Assembly: GCA_900768125.1 (NCBI GenBank)
Contig: CAAGBS010000047.1
Span: 14,551 to 78,550, forward strand
Direction: 5' to 3'
Source: Oscillospiraceae bacterium
GTDB lineage: Bacteria; Bacillota; Clostridia; Oscillospirales; Ruminococcaceae
Length of the DNA: 64,000 bases
The position numbers and the translations under genes are program-made. Numbering within the stretch: position 1 is the stretch's first letter; every line of letters starts with the position of its first letter. Positions 9,015-17,683 of the stretch are shown here, in pieces. The notes beneath the pieces were generated by a model. It worked only from the letters and a program-made list of their open reading frames with translations. It was not told the DNA's origin and ran no database searches.

Positions 9015-9212
9015 TTATTTGTACGGAATAAGGCTCTTAACTGCAGCTACGTTGGTAACGTCTGCATATGCGCCTGCACGCAGGCCTCTCTTGCGCTTGG
9101 TGGACTTCTTGGTCAGAATGTGGCGTCTGTTGGTGTGACCCATCTTTACCAGACCGTTCTTGGTCAGCTTGAAGCGCTTCTTAGCACCGCTGTGAGTTTT
9201 GATCTTAGGCAT
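9015..9212 (-). CDS. rpmI: 50S ribosomal protein L35
   Basis: A 65-residue, very basic protein starting MPKIKTHSGAKKRFKLTKNG, the L35 signature. It is the middle gene of the infC-rpmI-rplT operon, 51 bases before rplT and 53 bases after infC. The length is typical. Confidence 0.98.
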   Translation of the reverse strand: MPKIKTHSGAKKRFKLTKNGLVKMGHTNRRHILTKKSTKRKRGLRAGAYADVTNVAAVKSLIPYK

Positions 9213-9265
9213 TGTGTTATCCTCCTTGAGTTTTCATTAAAGTGTGCCGCTCGACTGCGCCTATC

Positions 9266-9781
9266 TTACTTCTTGGGGCTAAGTACTATCGCGTAGTTCT
9301 TACCCTCAAGCTTTGACGGCTTCTCGGAACCGCCGTACTCTGAAACGGCATCGAGGAATTTCTTCATCAGCTCTTCACTGAGATTCATGTGCGACATCTC
9401 TCTTGCACGTCTGAAGCGAATGGTGACCTTTACTTTGTCGCCGTTCTGGAGGAACTTGATGCAGTTCTTGACCTTGATATTGAAATCATTGGTGTCGATG
9501 TTGAGCGACATCTTGATCTCCTTTACCTCAGCCTGCTTCTGGTTCTTCCGGGCTTCTTTCTCCCTCTTGGTCTGCTCAAAACGGTATTTGCCGAAATCCA
9601 TGATGCGGCATACCGGAGGAGTCGCTGTGGGAGCTATGAGTACTAAGTCGAGATCTGCTTCTATCGCCTTGCTGAGCGCGTCTGCTGTCGCCATAATGCC
9701 AAGCTGTTCGCCGTCTGCACCGATGACTCTTACTTCCTTCTCGCGGATATCCTCGTTGATGAGCTGTTCTTTCGTGCCGAT
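9266..9781 (-). CDS. infC: Translation initiation factor IF-3 with a non-canonical AUC start
   Basis: IF-3 binds the 30S subunit and rejects wrong start codons. Starting at the first in-frame ATG (9694) would give only 142 residues and lose the conserved N-terminal block. In the same frame upstream lies TKEQLINEDIREKEVRVIGADGEQLGIM, which is standard IF-3. Between an in-frame TGA and 9694 there is no ATG, GTG or TTG. The best start is ATC at 9781, with an AAAGGCGG ribosome-binding sequence 9-10 bases upstream, giving 171 residues. Rare start codons on infC are known to let IF-3 repress its own synthesis. The C-terminal domain (KVKVTIRFRRAREMSHMNL) is intact. Confidence 0.95.
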   Translation of the reverse strand: MGTKEQLINEDIREKEVRVIGADGEQLGIMATADALSKAIEADLDLVLIAPTATPPVCRIMDFGKYRFEQTKREKEARKNQKQAEVKEIKMSLNIDTNDFNIKVKNCIKFLQNGDKVKVTIRFRRAREMSHMNLSEELMKKFLDAVSEYGGSEKPSKLEGKNYAIVLSPKK

Positions 9782-9829
9782 ATCAAAGCACCGCCTTTCT
9801 TTAATTACGTTTCAGCTGTGAAATAAAAT

Positions 9830-9855
9830 AAGCGTGAGTACACACGCTCACGCTT
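9830..9855 (-). terminator. Leader hairpin of infC, candidate L20-type attenuator
   Basis: On the minus strand a perfect 9-bp stem (AAGCGTGAG/CTCACGCTT) with an 8-base loop is followed by an ATTTTATTT tract. It lies between the infC promoter and the infC start in a leader of about 165 bases. This is a terminator inside a leader, as in the Bacillus L20 leader. The regulatory role is inferred. Confidence 0.75.
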
Positions 9856-9955
9856 AACTGAAATGCCTCTCGGCGTATTCTCATTAAACATACCGCGCCT
9901 AACAGAATTAACGTCGGCGGGTGAGAGTGTGGTGGCTCTGCTTTATTACTCGAAT

Positions 9956-9984
9956 ATTATACCACCACTATTCTCATTTGTCAA
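9956..9984 (-). promoter_or_regulatory. Perfect consensus housekeeping promoter for infC-rpmI-rplT
   Basis: On the minus strand TTGACA (9979-9984) and TATAAT (9956-9961) are separated by exactly 17 bases. Transcription would start near 9949 and read a long leader before infC. Confidence 0.9.
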
Positions 9985-11933
9985 GTGGTTTTCTGAATTT
10001 TCTCAGAAAAATTCTGATTTTCTTTCAGGAACTCCAGATATTTATCGGCGGGCACGGGCTTCTGGTAATAATATCCCTGCAGATAATCGCAGCCCATATC
10101 TATCAGAAGCTGTGCCATATCCTTTGTTTCAACGCCCTCGACGACGATCCGCTTGTTAAGCGATTTCAGCATTTCTACCGTATGCCGGAGGATCACGAAA
10201 GCCTCCTCGTTCTCCATCGCGGGCCACAGAATGCTCTTATCTATCTTGACTATATCCATGGGCAGCGAGATAAGATAGTTCGCAGTCGAGAATCCCGTGC
10301 CGTAGTCGTCCATCGAGAAAGTCACGCCGTGGGCTATCAGGCTGTTCATATTTTTCAGAAGTGCCTCATAGTTGGCAAGACCGGCGGTCTCGGTTATCTC
10401 GAAATTTATCTGCTCCGGCGGTATTCCGTATTCCTCCATCATCTGCATGAGGTGGTCGGAAAGCTGCTCCTGAACGCACTGCAGCACCGACAGATTTACT
10501 TCGACATACTTCACGCCGAGTCTCTGAGCCTCGCCGCTCTTCATAAACTCGCAGACCTTGCGGAAAGCGATGTCGCCTATCTCGATTATCATTCCGTTGG
10601 ATTCGGCGAGCGGGATAAATTCCTCGGGGCTTACGAATCCGAGTTCCTCGTCCTTCATTCTGATAAGCGCCTCAGCGCTGACGAAGCCGCGCTCCGCAGG
10701 CTCGTAGATAGGCTGGTAGTACATCTCGAAACTCCGATTGACGATGTTCGTCTTGATAGCGGAAAGAATGCGGAGCTCGCGCTTTTTCGCCTTTATCGAC
10801 TCCTGCGAAGCCACGAAAACGCTCCCCTCAGCCTTTTTCGAGGTGCGCAGGGTGTACTCTATCGCGTCCCTGACGTCCTCCGCCGAGGAAGCAAAATCCG
10901 GGTAGCGCACCACGCATATTTTGGGCGTGAGCGACGCTTTTATGCCGTTTATCTCCACCGGCTTCGAGAACATTCTCATGATGCGCTCGGTGAGATACTG
11001 CTCGGTGAAATGGTGCTTTTCGTCTGTGAACATCGCAAATTCACAGCTGCCGAGGTGATATACCCCGCTGGTCTGTAGTCCGGTCATAAGCCGGAGCGCT
11101 ATCGCCTTGGGTGCAGCGCTGCGCTCTCCCACGCGGAAAAGTCCGTTGATGTAGTTCAGTCCGTCAAAGCGGAAAGCGGCTATCGCAAACGGCTTCCCCT
11201 GGTCGAGGCGCGACTCCACGCTGTTGAAGAATGCGTCATAGTTGTAGCAGTCGGCGGTCTTGTCGGTGAAGTCGTCCGGGTTCTGGATTATGATGAGGAA
11301 CATCACCATCACCAGCGCGTCAACGAGGTTTCCGACCACCTGGCTTGGCACGAAAAGCTGGAATATGGTCGCGGAGATAGTCAGCACTGCAAACAGCATC
11401 ATCGTCACCGCCTGTATGCGGTTGGTCTTCCAGCGGTCGTTCACAAACATGACGGTGCCGTATATCATCAGCATGAACGCAATGACCGGATACACATAGA
11501 ACGCCGGTCCGTGGCAGTAATTCATGGATTCATCAAAGTAGATTATAAGCTTTGTGAACGGCGTTGTGACAAGCAGTACGGTCTCCGCGCAGATGAGCAC
11601 GACGGTCGATATAGTGCTTGCCTTTGACATCTTGTTCCGCTTGGTCAGCGCAATGATGTACATTATGAACAGCACCGCTTCCAGGTCGTAGAAAAACAGA
11701 TAGCTGATATGAATGACGTAATTCAGCCACACCGGAAGATCTCCGGCGACTGTCAGGGACTTCATCGCGAAAACGTGGGTCGCTGCGGACATGAATGTGC
11801 AGATAAGCAGTCCGGCATAGACGCGGTTGGACATTCCGGGATATTTGCGGCGCGCGCAGAATATCAGGATAAGCACGGCAATAAGTCCCATCGCGGCGTA
11901 TTCGTATTCAACTGCGTAATTTATCGTGTTCAT
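9981..11933 (-). CDS. Membrane-anchored EAL-domain cyclic-di-GMP phosphodiesterase with degenerate GGDEF
   Basis: The 650-residue protein has a seven-helix-like membrane region over about residues 1-215, then a GGDEF-like domain and an EAL domain. The GGDEF-like part has lost its signature (LGSCEFAMF in its place), so it should not make c-di-GMP. The EAL part keeps EALIRM, the asparagine of EVNLS, EITET, DDYGTG, KIDKS, EGVET and a QGYYYQKPV end, so hydrolysis of c-di-GMP is likely. It probably senses a membrane or extracellular cue through its N-terminal helices. Its 3' end overlaps the infC promoter region, so transcription through it could enter infC. No c-di-GMP cyclase is in the window. 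Confidence 0.9.
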   Translation of the reverse strand: MNTINYAVEYEYAAMGLIAVLILIFCARRKYPGMSNRVYAGLLICTFMSAATHVFAMKSLTVAGDLPVWLNYVIHISYLFFYDLEAVLFIMYIIALTKRNKMSKASTISTVVLICAETVLLVTTPFTKLIIYFDESMNYCHGPAFYVYPVIAFMLMIYGTVMFVNDRWKTNRIQAVTMMLFAVLTISATIFQLFVPSQVVGNLVDALVMVMFLIIIQNPDDFTDKTADCYNYDAFFNSVESRLDQGKPFAIAAFRFDGLNYINGLFRVGERSAAPKAIALRLMTGLQTSGVYHLGSCEFAMFTDEKHHFTEQYLTERIMRMFSKPVEINGIKASLTPKICVVRYPDFASSAEDVRDAIEYTLRTSKKAEGSVFVASQESIKAKKRELRILSAIKTNIVNRSFEMYYQPIYEPAERGFVSAEALIRMKDEELGFVSPEEFIPLAESNGMIIEIGDIAFRKVCEFMKSGEAQRLGVKYVEVNLSVLQCVQEQLSDHLMQMMEEYGIPPEQINFEITETAGLANYEALLKNMNSLIAHGVTFSMDDYGTGFSTANYLISLPMDIVKIDKSILWPAMENEEAFVILRHTVEMLKSLNKRIVVEGVETKDMAQLLIDMGCDYLQGYYYQKPVPADKYLEFLKENQNFSEKIQKTT

Positions 11934-11962
11934 GCCGCACCTCCATTCTTATCCCAATTAAT

Positions 11963-11991
11963 ATTGTATCACAAATGCTCCATATTGTCAA
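11963..11991 (-). promoter_or_regulatory. Promoter for the EAL gene
   Basis: On the minus strand TTGACA (11986-11991), 17-base spacer, TACAAT (11963-11968), with TGTGA just before the -10. It is 30 bases upstream of the EAL start codon. Confidence 0.82.
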
Positions 11992-12076
11992 CACCGGGCG
12001 GCTTAATGCGCTGAAAAGTCATCACGTAGAAAAAGTCGAATTATTTCTGACATTCAGAAAAGTATCGGAAAAGCAC

Positions 12077-12105
12077 TTGATTTCTTCATGTGAATGTGCT
12101 AAAAT
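12077..12105 (+). promoter_or_regulatory. Promoter for the SLOG/DUF1273 gene
   Basis: TTGATT (12077-12082), 17-base spacer, TAAAAT (12100-12105), followed by AGGAGG at 12121 and a GTG start at 12134. Confidence 0.75.
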
Positions 12106-12133
12106 AAAGATAAATTCATCAGGAGGTGTTTCA

Positions 12134-12625
12134 GTGTACAAAGTTTCATTCACAGGATACAGACCGCAGAAACTGCCGTTCCGCAGCGAGAACGACCAGC
12201 AGTGCGAAGACCTGAAATCCCGCATTTACGCAGAGATAGAGCGTCTTTACGCCCACGGCGCGGAAGAATACTACACCGGAATGGCTCTCGGAGTTGACAT
12301 ATGGTGCGCGGAAGCAGTACTGCATCTGAAAGCGCTCCACCCGGAGGTAAAGCTTATTGCAGTGCTCCCCTGCCGCGGACAGGAAAAGAAATGGAATCCC
12401 GCCGACCAGCGCCGCTACCGGTGGATACTCGACTGCTGCGACTGTGTGGAGTGCCTCTCGGAAGAGTACACCCGCGACTGCATGTTTGCCCGCAACCGAG
12501 CACTGGTAGAGAAATGCGACCTGCTGGTTGCAGTCTACGATGGGAAACCCGGCGGCACGAAGCACACGGTAGACCTCGCCGACAGATTCGGGAAGAAGAT
12601 CATCGTGATACCGCCAACAGCATAA
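12134..12625 (+). CDS. SLOG-domain protein of the DUF1273/YpsA group
   Basis: A 163-residue Rossmann-like protein. The start is GTG at 12134, 8 bases after AGGAGG; the upstream extension of the frame is not family-like. It begins VYKVSFTGYRPQKLPF, and TGMALGVDIWCAEAVL and CDLLVAVYDGKPGGTKHTV are the nucleotide-binding-like loops of the DUF1273/SLOG family. SLOG proteins bind nucleotides or nucleotide-derived signals; YpsA affects cell division and stress in Bacillus and Staphylococcus. The precise role is unknown. It is monocistronic, divergent from the EAL gene, and ends at a strong hairpin shared with the converging permease gene. Confidence 0.85.
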   Translation: MYKVSFTGYRPQKLPFRSENDQQCEDLKSRIYAEIERLYAHGAEEYYTGMALGVDIWCAEAVLHLKALHPEVKLIAVLPCRGQEKKWNPADQRRYRWILDCCDCVECLSEEYTRDCMFARNRALVEKCDLLVAVYDGKPGGTKHTVDLADRFGKKIIVIPPTA

Positions 12626-12628
12626 ATC

Positions 12629-12653
12629 AAAGGGGCTGAAAAACAGCCCCTTT
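12629..12653. terminator. Bidirectional intrinsic terminator
   Basis: A perfect 10-bp stem (AAAGGGGCTG/CAGCCCCTTT) with a 5-base loop lies between the converging SLOG gene and the last permease gene of the nucleoside operon. It has an A-run on one side and a T-run on the other, so it can work both ways. Confidence 0.9.
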
Positions 12654-12657
12654 AATA

Positions 12658-13602
12658 TTATCGTTCTTCTCTGAAATACGGGTCGCCAAGCGCTTTCGGC
12701 GGCTGATTCTCGCGTTTCTTGCGGAGCGTTATGAAAATCAGCACGACTATAGTTGCGATGTAAGGCAGCATTTCGAGTATCTGGGAGGGAACCGAAAATC
12801 CCCAGCCCTGCATTTTGAAGTTGAGACCTTTCAGCATTCCGAACAGGTACGCCGCGAATATTGCTTTCAGCGGGTTCCAGGTGCTGAAAATTACAAGTGC
12901 GACTGCTATCCAGCCTGCGCCTGCGGTAACGTTGTCCTGCCATGTCGTCAGGAAGACGGTCGAAAGGTAAGCGCCGCCGACGCCGCACAGGAAGCCGCCT
13001 GCCAGCACGTGGACGTACTTATACAGCGTTACGTTTATGCCGGAAGCGTCAGCCGCAGCGGGATTCTCGCCGACCGCGCGCATGTTAAGACCGAAGCGGG
13101 TCTTCTTGATGTAAAGATACGCCAGTATCGCAACGACTATCGCCGCCTGCACATATGCGCCCTGGGAGAACAGCGCCTTTCCGATTATCGGGATATCGCA
13201 CAGCACCGGGATATCATACGGCTTGAACGCGTTCACGACCTCGGCGGGGACTGTATTTCCCGATACCGATTTACCGATGAATCCCGCAACGCCGGTGCCG
13301 AAAATCGTCAGCACAAGTCCGGTCACGACCTGATTTCCGCGCAGCGTTACCGTGATGAACGCGTAGATAAGCGCGCCGACCAGTCCGGCGAGTCCGGCGG
13401 AAAGCACCGCCAGGAACGGATTCGCAGTTGCGCATGCGACCTGGAAGCCGACAGCGGCGCCCATCAGCATCATGCCCTCTATGCCGAGGTTCATGTTGCC
13501 GACCTTTTCGCAGATTATTCCGCCGACTATCGCGAACAGAATGTGAGTACCCATCTGCACGGAAGTCTGCAGGAACAATGAAATTTCATTCAGGATATCC
13601 AT
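12658..13602 (-). CDS. Nucleoside-type ABC transporter permease (second of pair)
   Basis: A 314-residue inner-membrane permease of the BPD_transp_2 family used with BMP lipoproteins. It has about eight or more hydrophobic helices, with the conserved NLGIEGMMLMGAAVGF and LRGNQVVTGLVLTIFGTGVAGF segments seen in NupQ/RbsC-like permeases for nucleosides. It follows the other permease with a 1-base gap and closes the operon at a bidirectional terminator. Purine nucleosides are the likely substrate, inferred from the xpt neighbour and the BMP-type binding protein. Confidence 0.92.
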   Translation of the reverse strand: MDILNEISLFLQTSVQMGTHILFAIVGGIICEKVGNMNLGIEGMMLMGAAVGFQVACATANPFLAVLSAGLAGLVGALIYAFITVTLRGNQVVTGLVLTIFGTGVAGFIGKSVSGNTVPAEVVNAFKPYDIPVLCDIPIIGKALFSQGAYVQAAIVVAILAYLYIKKTRFGLNMRAVGENPAAADASGINVTLYKYVHVLAGGFLCGVGGAYLSTVFLTTWQDNVTAGAGWIAVALVIFSTWNPLKAIFAAYLFGMLKGLNFKMQGWGFSVPSQILEMLPYIATIVVLIFITLRKKRENQPPKALGDPYFREER

Positions 13603-13603
13603 G

Positions 13604-14677
13604 TCAGCCCTCCTTTTCAGCCTTGCGGAACGAAATCTTGTAGTTGATGAAGAACTCGCTTCCGAGAACGAAGAAGATTATAACGCCCTGCAGAACTTCT
13701 GTTATCGAGGAGGGAATGCCCATTACCTGCAGCGACTTTCCGCTCTGGAGAAGCATCGAGAACGCGAACGAAACCACAACTATGACCGGAGGCTTCAGCT
13801 TCGCGAGCCATGCGGTGATAACTGCGGTGAATCCCAGCCCACCTGACATCTGGTCAGTGATCGACTTTTCAACTGCGGACGCCTGCATAAAGCCCGCCAC
13901 GCCGCACAGACCGCCGGAAAGCAGTACCGCGACTATCATTATTTTCAGCGTGTTCATTCCGGCGTACTTCGCGGTGGTCTCACTCTCGCCGAGCACGTCT
14001 ATCTGGTAGCCCAGCTTGGTATATTTCAGCACGATGGTCATAATTACGACCAGCACCAGCATGATTATCCAGCCTGCATGTATGCCGAACACCTTGGGAA
14101 GTATCGCGTTGTCGGAGAATCTCGCTATCTTCGCGGCGCCGAGGGACTCGGGGTCCTTCCACGGACCGTATTGCAGGTAGGAGATGAACGATATCGCGAT
14201 GTAGTTCATCATCAGCGTAACGAGCGTCTCGGAGGTGGTGAACTTCGCCTTGATGAGCGCCGGAATAAGCGCCCAGATACCGCCGAAAACGAACGCCGCA
14301 AGTCCCATCAGCGGAAGCAGCAGCCCCGCCGGGAGCTCCGGAAATCCGAATGCGATGAGCGCCGCGCCGAACGCGCCCATATAGAACTGACCCTCAGCGC
14401 CGATATTCCAGAACTTCATGCGGAACGCGACTGAAATACCCAGCGAAAGCATGGTCAGCAGTATCGTCTTGTTCATCGTCTCGCCGAAACGGCTGTAGGT
14501 GGAAAGCGAAGACGTGATTATCTTCCCGAAAATTTCCAGCGGGTGGTAACCCATGAAAAGCATTACCAATCCCGAAGCCGCCAGCGCCACAACGATGGCG
14601 ATGAGCCGAGAAGCAAGCTGCGCGCCTGAGGAGGCTCCCGTGCGCTTTGTTATGTGTATTCTGTTCGCTATGCTCAT
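13604..14677 (-). CDS. Nucleoside-type ABC transporter permease (first of pair)
   Basis: A 357-residue permease of the same superfamily as its neighbour, NupP-like. The N-terminus is cytoplasmic and basic. The family segment FRMKFWNIGAEGQFYMGAF and ALIKAKFTTSETLVTLMMNYIA are characteristic of BMP-dependent nucleoside permeases. Its start overlaps the ATPase stop by 4 bases (ATGA), showing translational coupling. It forms a heterodimer channel with the next gene product, by family analogy. Confidence 0.93.
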   Translation of the reverse strand: MSIANRIHITKRTGASSGAQLASRLIAIVVALAASGLVMLFMGYHPLEIFGKIITSSLSTYSRFGETMNKTILLTMLSLGISVAFRMKFWNIGAEGQFYMGAFGAALIAFGFPELPAGLLLPLMGLAAFVFGGIWALIPALIKAKFTTSETLVTLMMNYIAISFISYLQYGPWKDPESLGAAKIARFSDNAILPKVFGIHAGWIIMLVLVVIMTIVLKYTKLGYQIDVLGESETTAKYAGMNTLKIMIVAVLLSGGLCGVAGFMQASAVEKSITDQMSGGLGFTAVITAWLAKLKPPVIVVVSFAFSMLLQSGKSLQVMGIPSSITEVLQGVIIFFVLGSEFFINYKISFRKAEKEG

Positions 14678-16203
14678 ACTGCTTCGCCTCCCTCTGTGCC
14701 GGGCTTGTGACCCAGCATCATCATACCGATGTCTTCCTTAGTCACCTTTTCAGGATCGACTATATCCACGACCTCGCCGTCATGAATGACCATCAGTCGG
14801 TCGGAAATGCTCTTGAGCACGTCAAGATCCTCGCCGATGAACAGCACGGCAACGCCTTTTTTCTTCTGCTCGTTCAGCACGCGGTAGATGTTGTAAGATG
14901 CGCCGATATCCAGTCCGCGGACGGGATACGCGGTTATCAGCACCTTTGGCGAAAGCCATATCTCGCGTCCCAGCAGAACTTTCTGAATGTTTCCGCCGGA
15001 CAGCTTCTTTACCTCGTGCGTGACTGACGGGGTGGAAATGTCAAAATCATGTACTATCTGCTCTGCGAGGGTCTTTGCGAATTTTCTGTCGAGGAACGGT
15101 CCGGGATTGCGGTTGTAGCTTTTCAGGATAACGTTGTTCATGACGCTCATTCCCGCAACCAGACCCATTCCGAGTCTGTCCTCCGGAATGAAACTCATGC
15201 TTATCCCGTGCCGGAGTATCGCGCGGGGCGACAGTCCGAGTATCTCCTCGCCCGCGAATTTCACTGAGCCGCCGTCCGCTTTCATCAGTCCCGCGATTAT
15301 CTCGCAGAGTTCTTTCTGACCGCTTCCCGCGATACCCGCAACGCCGAGTATCTCGCCGCCGTAGAGGTCGAAACTCATGCTGCGGAGCAGGTCAACGCCG
15401 TCAAACGACTTCTTGGAGAGCTTGCTGACAGACAGCATGGGCCGGTCGCTGAGCTTCTCTTTCGGGCGCTCTATCTCGAGAGACACCGCGCTGCCTACCA
15501 TCATCTCGGTAAGTTCCTGCGGGGTGGAATCCCTTGTTACTGCGGTCGTGATGGATTCGCCCTTGCGGAGAACCGTCACGCGGTCGGATATCTCCATAAC
15601 TTCCGCCAGCTTGTGGGTGATGATGATTATGCAGCAGCCGCGCTCCTTCATTCCTCGGAGGATATCGAACAGCGCGCGTATTTCCTGCGGCGTGAGAACT
15701 GCAGTCGGCTCGTCCAGGATAAGCACGTCAGCGCCGCGGTAGAGTATCTTCATTATCTCCACCGACTGCTTCTCGCTGACGGACATGTTGTATATCTTCT
15801 TGTCCGGGTCGATGGAAATGCCGTATTTCTTGCTAAGTTCGGTGATACGGGCGTTCATCTTCTTTTTGCTGAGGATAACTCCCTCTTCCTGACCGATGAC
15901 GATATTCTCGGCGGCGGTCAGCACGTCTATCAGCTTGAAATGCTGGTGTATCATGCCGATTCCGGCGCTGATGGCGTCCTTGGGCGAGCGGAAGACCACA
16001 TTCTTCCCGCCTATCTCAATCTCACCGCTGTCGGGCGTGTAGATACCGCTGAGCATGTTTACCAGCGTGCTCTTGCCGGAGCCGTTTTCGCCGAGCAGCG
16101 CGAGTATCTCGCCCTTGTTGACGTCAATAGACACGTTCTTGTTCGCCTGCACCGTGCCGAAGCTCTTGCAGATGTTCTTTAGCCTTATATATGGTTCGGA
16201 CAT
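14674..16203 (-). CDS. Nucleoside/sugar-type ABC transporter ATPase, two nucleotide-binding domains
   Basis: The 509-residue protein contains two fused ABC domains, as in NupO and RbsA. The first has an intact Walker A (GENGSGKST), a signature region MSVSEKQSVEI and Walker B LILDEPTAVLTPQE. The second has the degenerate GIAGSGQKEL loop and LSGGNIQKVLLGREI, with a non-canonical Walker B (VLITAYPVRGLDIGA), all typical of this subfamily. It energises uptake by the two following permeases. It is separated from the upstream lipoprotein gene by 280 bases packed with hairpins. Confidence 0.95.
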   Translation of the reverse strand: MSEPYIRLKNICKSFGTVQANKNVSIDVNKGEILALLGENGSGKSTLVNMLSGIYTPDSGEIEIGGKNVVFRSPKDAISAGIGMIHQHFKLIDVLTAAENIVIGQEEGVILSKKKMNARITELSKKYGISIDPDKKIYNMSVSEKQSVEIMKILYRGADVLILDEPTAVLTPQEIRALFDILRGMKERGCCIIIITHKLAEVMEISDRVTVLRKGESITTAVTRDSTPQELTEMMVGSAVSLEIERPKEKLSDRPMLSVSKLSKKSFDGVDLLRSMSFDLYGGEILGVAGIAGSGQKELCEIIAGLMKADGGSVKFAGEEILGLSPRAILRHGISMSFIPEDRLGMGLVAGMSVMNNVILKSYNRNPGPFLDRKFAKTLAEQIVHDFDISTPSVTHEVKKLSGGNIQKVLLGREIWLSPKVLITAYPVRGLDIGASYNIYRVLNEQKKKGVAVLFIGEDLDVLKSISDRLMVIHDGEVVDIVDPEKVTKEDIGMMMLGHKPGTEGGEAV

Positions 16204-16483
16204 TAGTACCTCCCGTATTATTGATTCTGCCTGCTTTCACAAACGGTACACATCGTATACCGCTCGTGAAAACAAGCAGGGCAGGCTGTAAAGCAATTAC
16301 ACCCGCGAAGCGGGTATTTGAAATTATTTTTTCCCCAGCTCTGCTGGGGAAAAAACACTTCTATCCGCACGAGTGTACGGCTGGAAGCCGTGCGCGAAGT
16401 GCGGATGTCCGTCGGAGAAAGTCGCTTCAGCGACTTTTTCCGACGAATTGATTCAGCCTGCGTCTGCCGATGTTCAATTAGAT
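16204..16483 (-). other. Hairpin-dense spacer between binding-protein and ATPase genes
   Basis: Read on the minus strand this spacer holds five successive stem-loops: about 14 bp with one mismatch at 16408-16445, a nested pair at 16361-16406, a perfect 13-bp stem flanked by A/T runs at 16328-16356, a 6-bp stem at 16301-16315, and a long imperfect stem at 16229-16284. Each is locally self-complementary. A cluster of stem-loops after a binding-protein gene usually protects that part of the mRNA and lowers read-through into the transporter genes. That function is inferred. Confidence 0.8.
16328..16356. terminator. Strong hairpin with A/T flanks between bmp and ATPase genes
   Basis: TTTTTTCCCCAGC pairs perfectly with GCTGGGGAAAAAA over a 3-base loop. 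It resembles a bidirectional intrinsic terminator. Since the downstream ATPase gene has no obvious promoter of its own, partial read-through is likely. Confidence 0.75.
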
Positions 16484-17590
16484 TTATGCGGGGATAGTGC
16501 CAACAACGCCCTGAACGAACCAGCTCATGTTCCAGATCTCGTCGTCGGTCATTCTTACGCCATCCTCGACCTTGAGCTCGCCGTTCTGGTCGTAGAGAGG
16601 ACCTGTGAACGGGTCGAAGGAACCGTCGATGATGGAAGCCTTTGCAGCGTCAACCTTCTCCTGAGTGCCCTCTGCGCAGAGGGAAGTCAGATCGTCGAGG
16701 TAAGTCATGTTAGCTGCGAGACCCTCCCAGTATGCGCGGCTGGACCATGTGCCGTCGATAGCTCTCTGGCAATCGTCGGTGTAGAATGTAGCCCAGTTGA
16801 AGCATGCAGCGGTCAGATAAGCGTCGGGAGCAGCGTCAGCAGTCGGGAAGTTATAGCCGATGCAGTATGCGCCCTTCTCCTGTGCAGCTACCTGCGGAGC
16901 GGTGGTGTCCTGGTGCTGAGCGATAACATCAACGCCCTTGTTCAGCAGTTCCAGAGCGGCCTGCTTCTCAACGGAGGGGTCGTACCATGTATCGGTGAAC
17001 ACAACCTCGACCTTAGCGTCGGGGTTAACGGACTGTACGCCGAGTGTGAACGCGTTGATACCGCGGATAACCTCAGGAATGCCCTTTGCAGCAACGTAGC
17101 CGATGTAGTTCTTCTCGGTCTTCATGCCAGCTACGATACCTGCGAGGTAACGAGCCTGGTAAACCTTGCCGAAGTAGGTGGAAAGGTTGTCGCTTCTCTG
17201 GTAGCCGGAGCAGTGAGCGAACTTAACGTTCGGGTACTCCTTAGCCATCTCAACTGTACCCTCCATGAAACCGAAGGAGTTGGTGTAGATGAGGTTGCAG
17301 CCCTCGTCAATAAGGGTGCGGATAGCTTCGCAGGTATCGGAAACAGTCTCTGCAACGTCCTCAACGTAAGCAGTCTCTACGCCCATCTTCTCGATGGCGA
17401 GTCTGCCCTGGTCGTGAGCCTGTGTGTAGCCGCCGTCGTCGATCTTTCCGATGTAGACAAAGCCTGCCTTTACGCCCGCAGCGTTGTCAGCTGCGCCGTC
17501 TGCTGCGGAGCTGCCGGAAGATGTGTTTCCGGAGCAGCCTGTGAGCAGCATTGCTGCCGCCATGAAAGCGGCGAGTAATTTCTTCTTCAT
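16484..17590 (-). CDS. BMP-family nucleoside-binding lipoprotein
   Basis: The extracytoplasmic binding component of the ABC importer, 368 residues. A signal peptide ends in the lipobox LLTGC with C19 as the lipidated residue, followed by a serine-rich linker. The mature part matches the BMP/Med/PnrA fold: VKAGFVYIGKIDDGGYTQAHDQGR at the start, FMEGTVEMAKEYPNVKFAHCSGY, then VIAQHQDTTAPQVAAQEKG and the C-terminal DPFTGPLYDQNGELKV. Family members such as PnrA bind purine nucleosides. The xpt gene upstream supports a purine substrate. The GGGAGG ribosome-binding site fixes the start at 17590. Confidence 0.95.
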   Translation of the reverse strand: MKKKLLAAFMAAAMLLTGCSGNTSSGSSAADGAADNAAGVKAGFVYIGKIDDGGYTQAHDQGRLAIEKMGVETAYVEDVAETVSDTCEAIRTLIDEGCNLIYTNSFGFMEGTVEMAKEYPNVKFAHCSGYQRSDNLSTYFGKVYQARYLAGIVAGMKTEKNYIGYVAAKGIPEVIRGINAFTLGVQSVNPDAKVEVVFTDTWYDPSVEKQAALELLNKGVDVIAQHQDTTAPQVAAQEKGAYCIGYNFPTADAAPDAYLTAACFNWATFYTDDCQRAIDGTWSSRAYWEGLAANMTYLDDLTSLCAEGTQEKVDAAKASIIDGSFDPFTGPLYDQNGELKVEDGVRMTDDEIWNMSWFVQGVVGTIPA

Positions 17591-17683
17591 TGGTTGGTTC
17601 CTCCCTAGTGTTTCTGCGGTTTTACCGCGTCTTCTTTTTATTTCTTCGGCGGAATGCCGTTGAAATCATTCGTAAGCCGGAAA

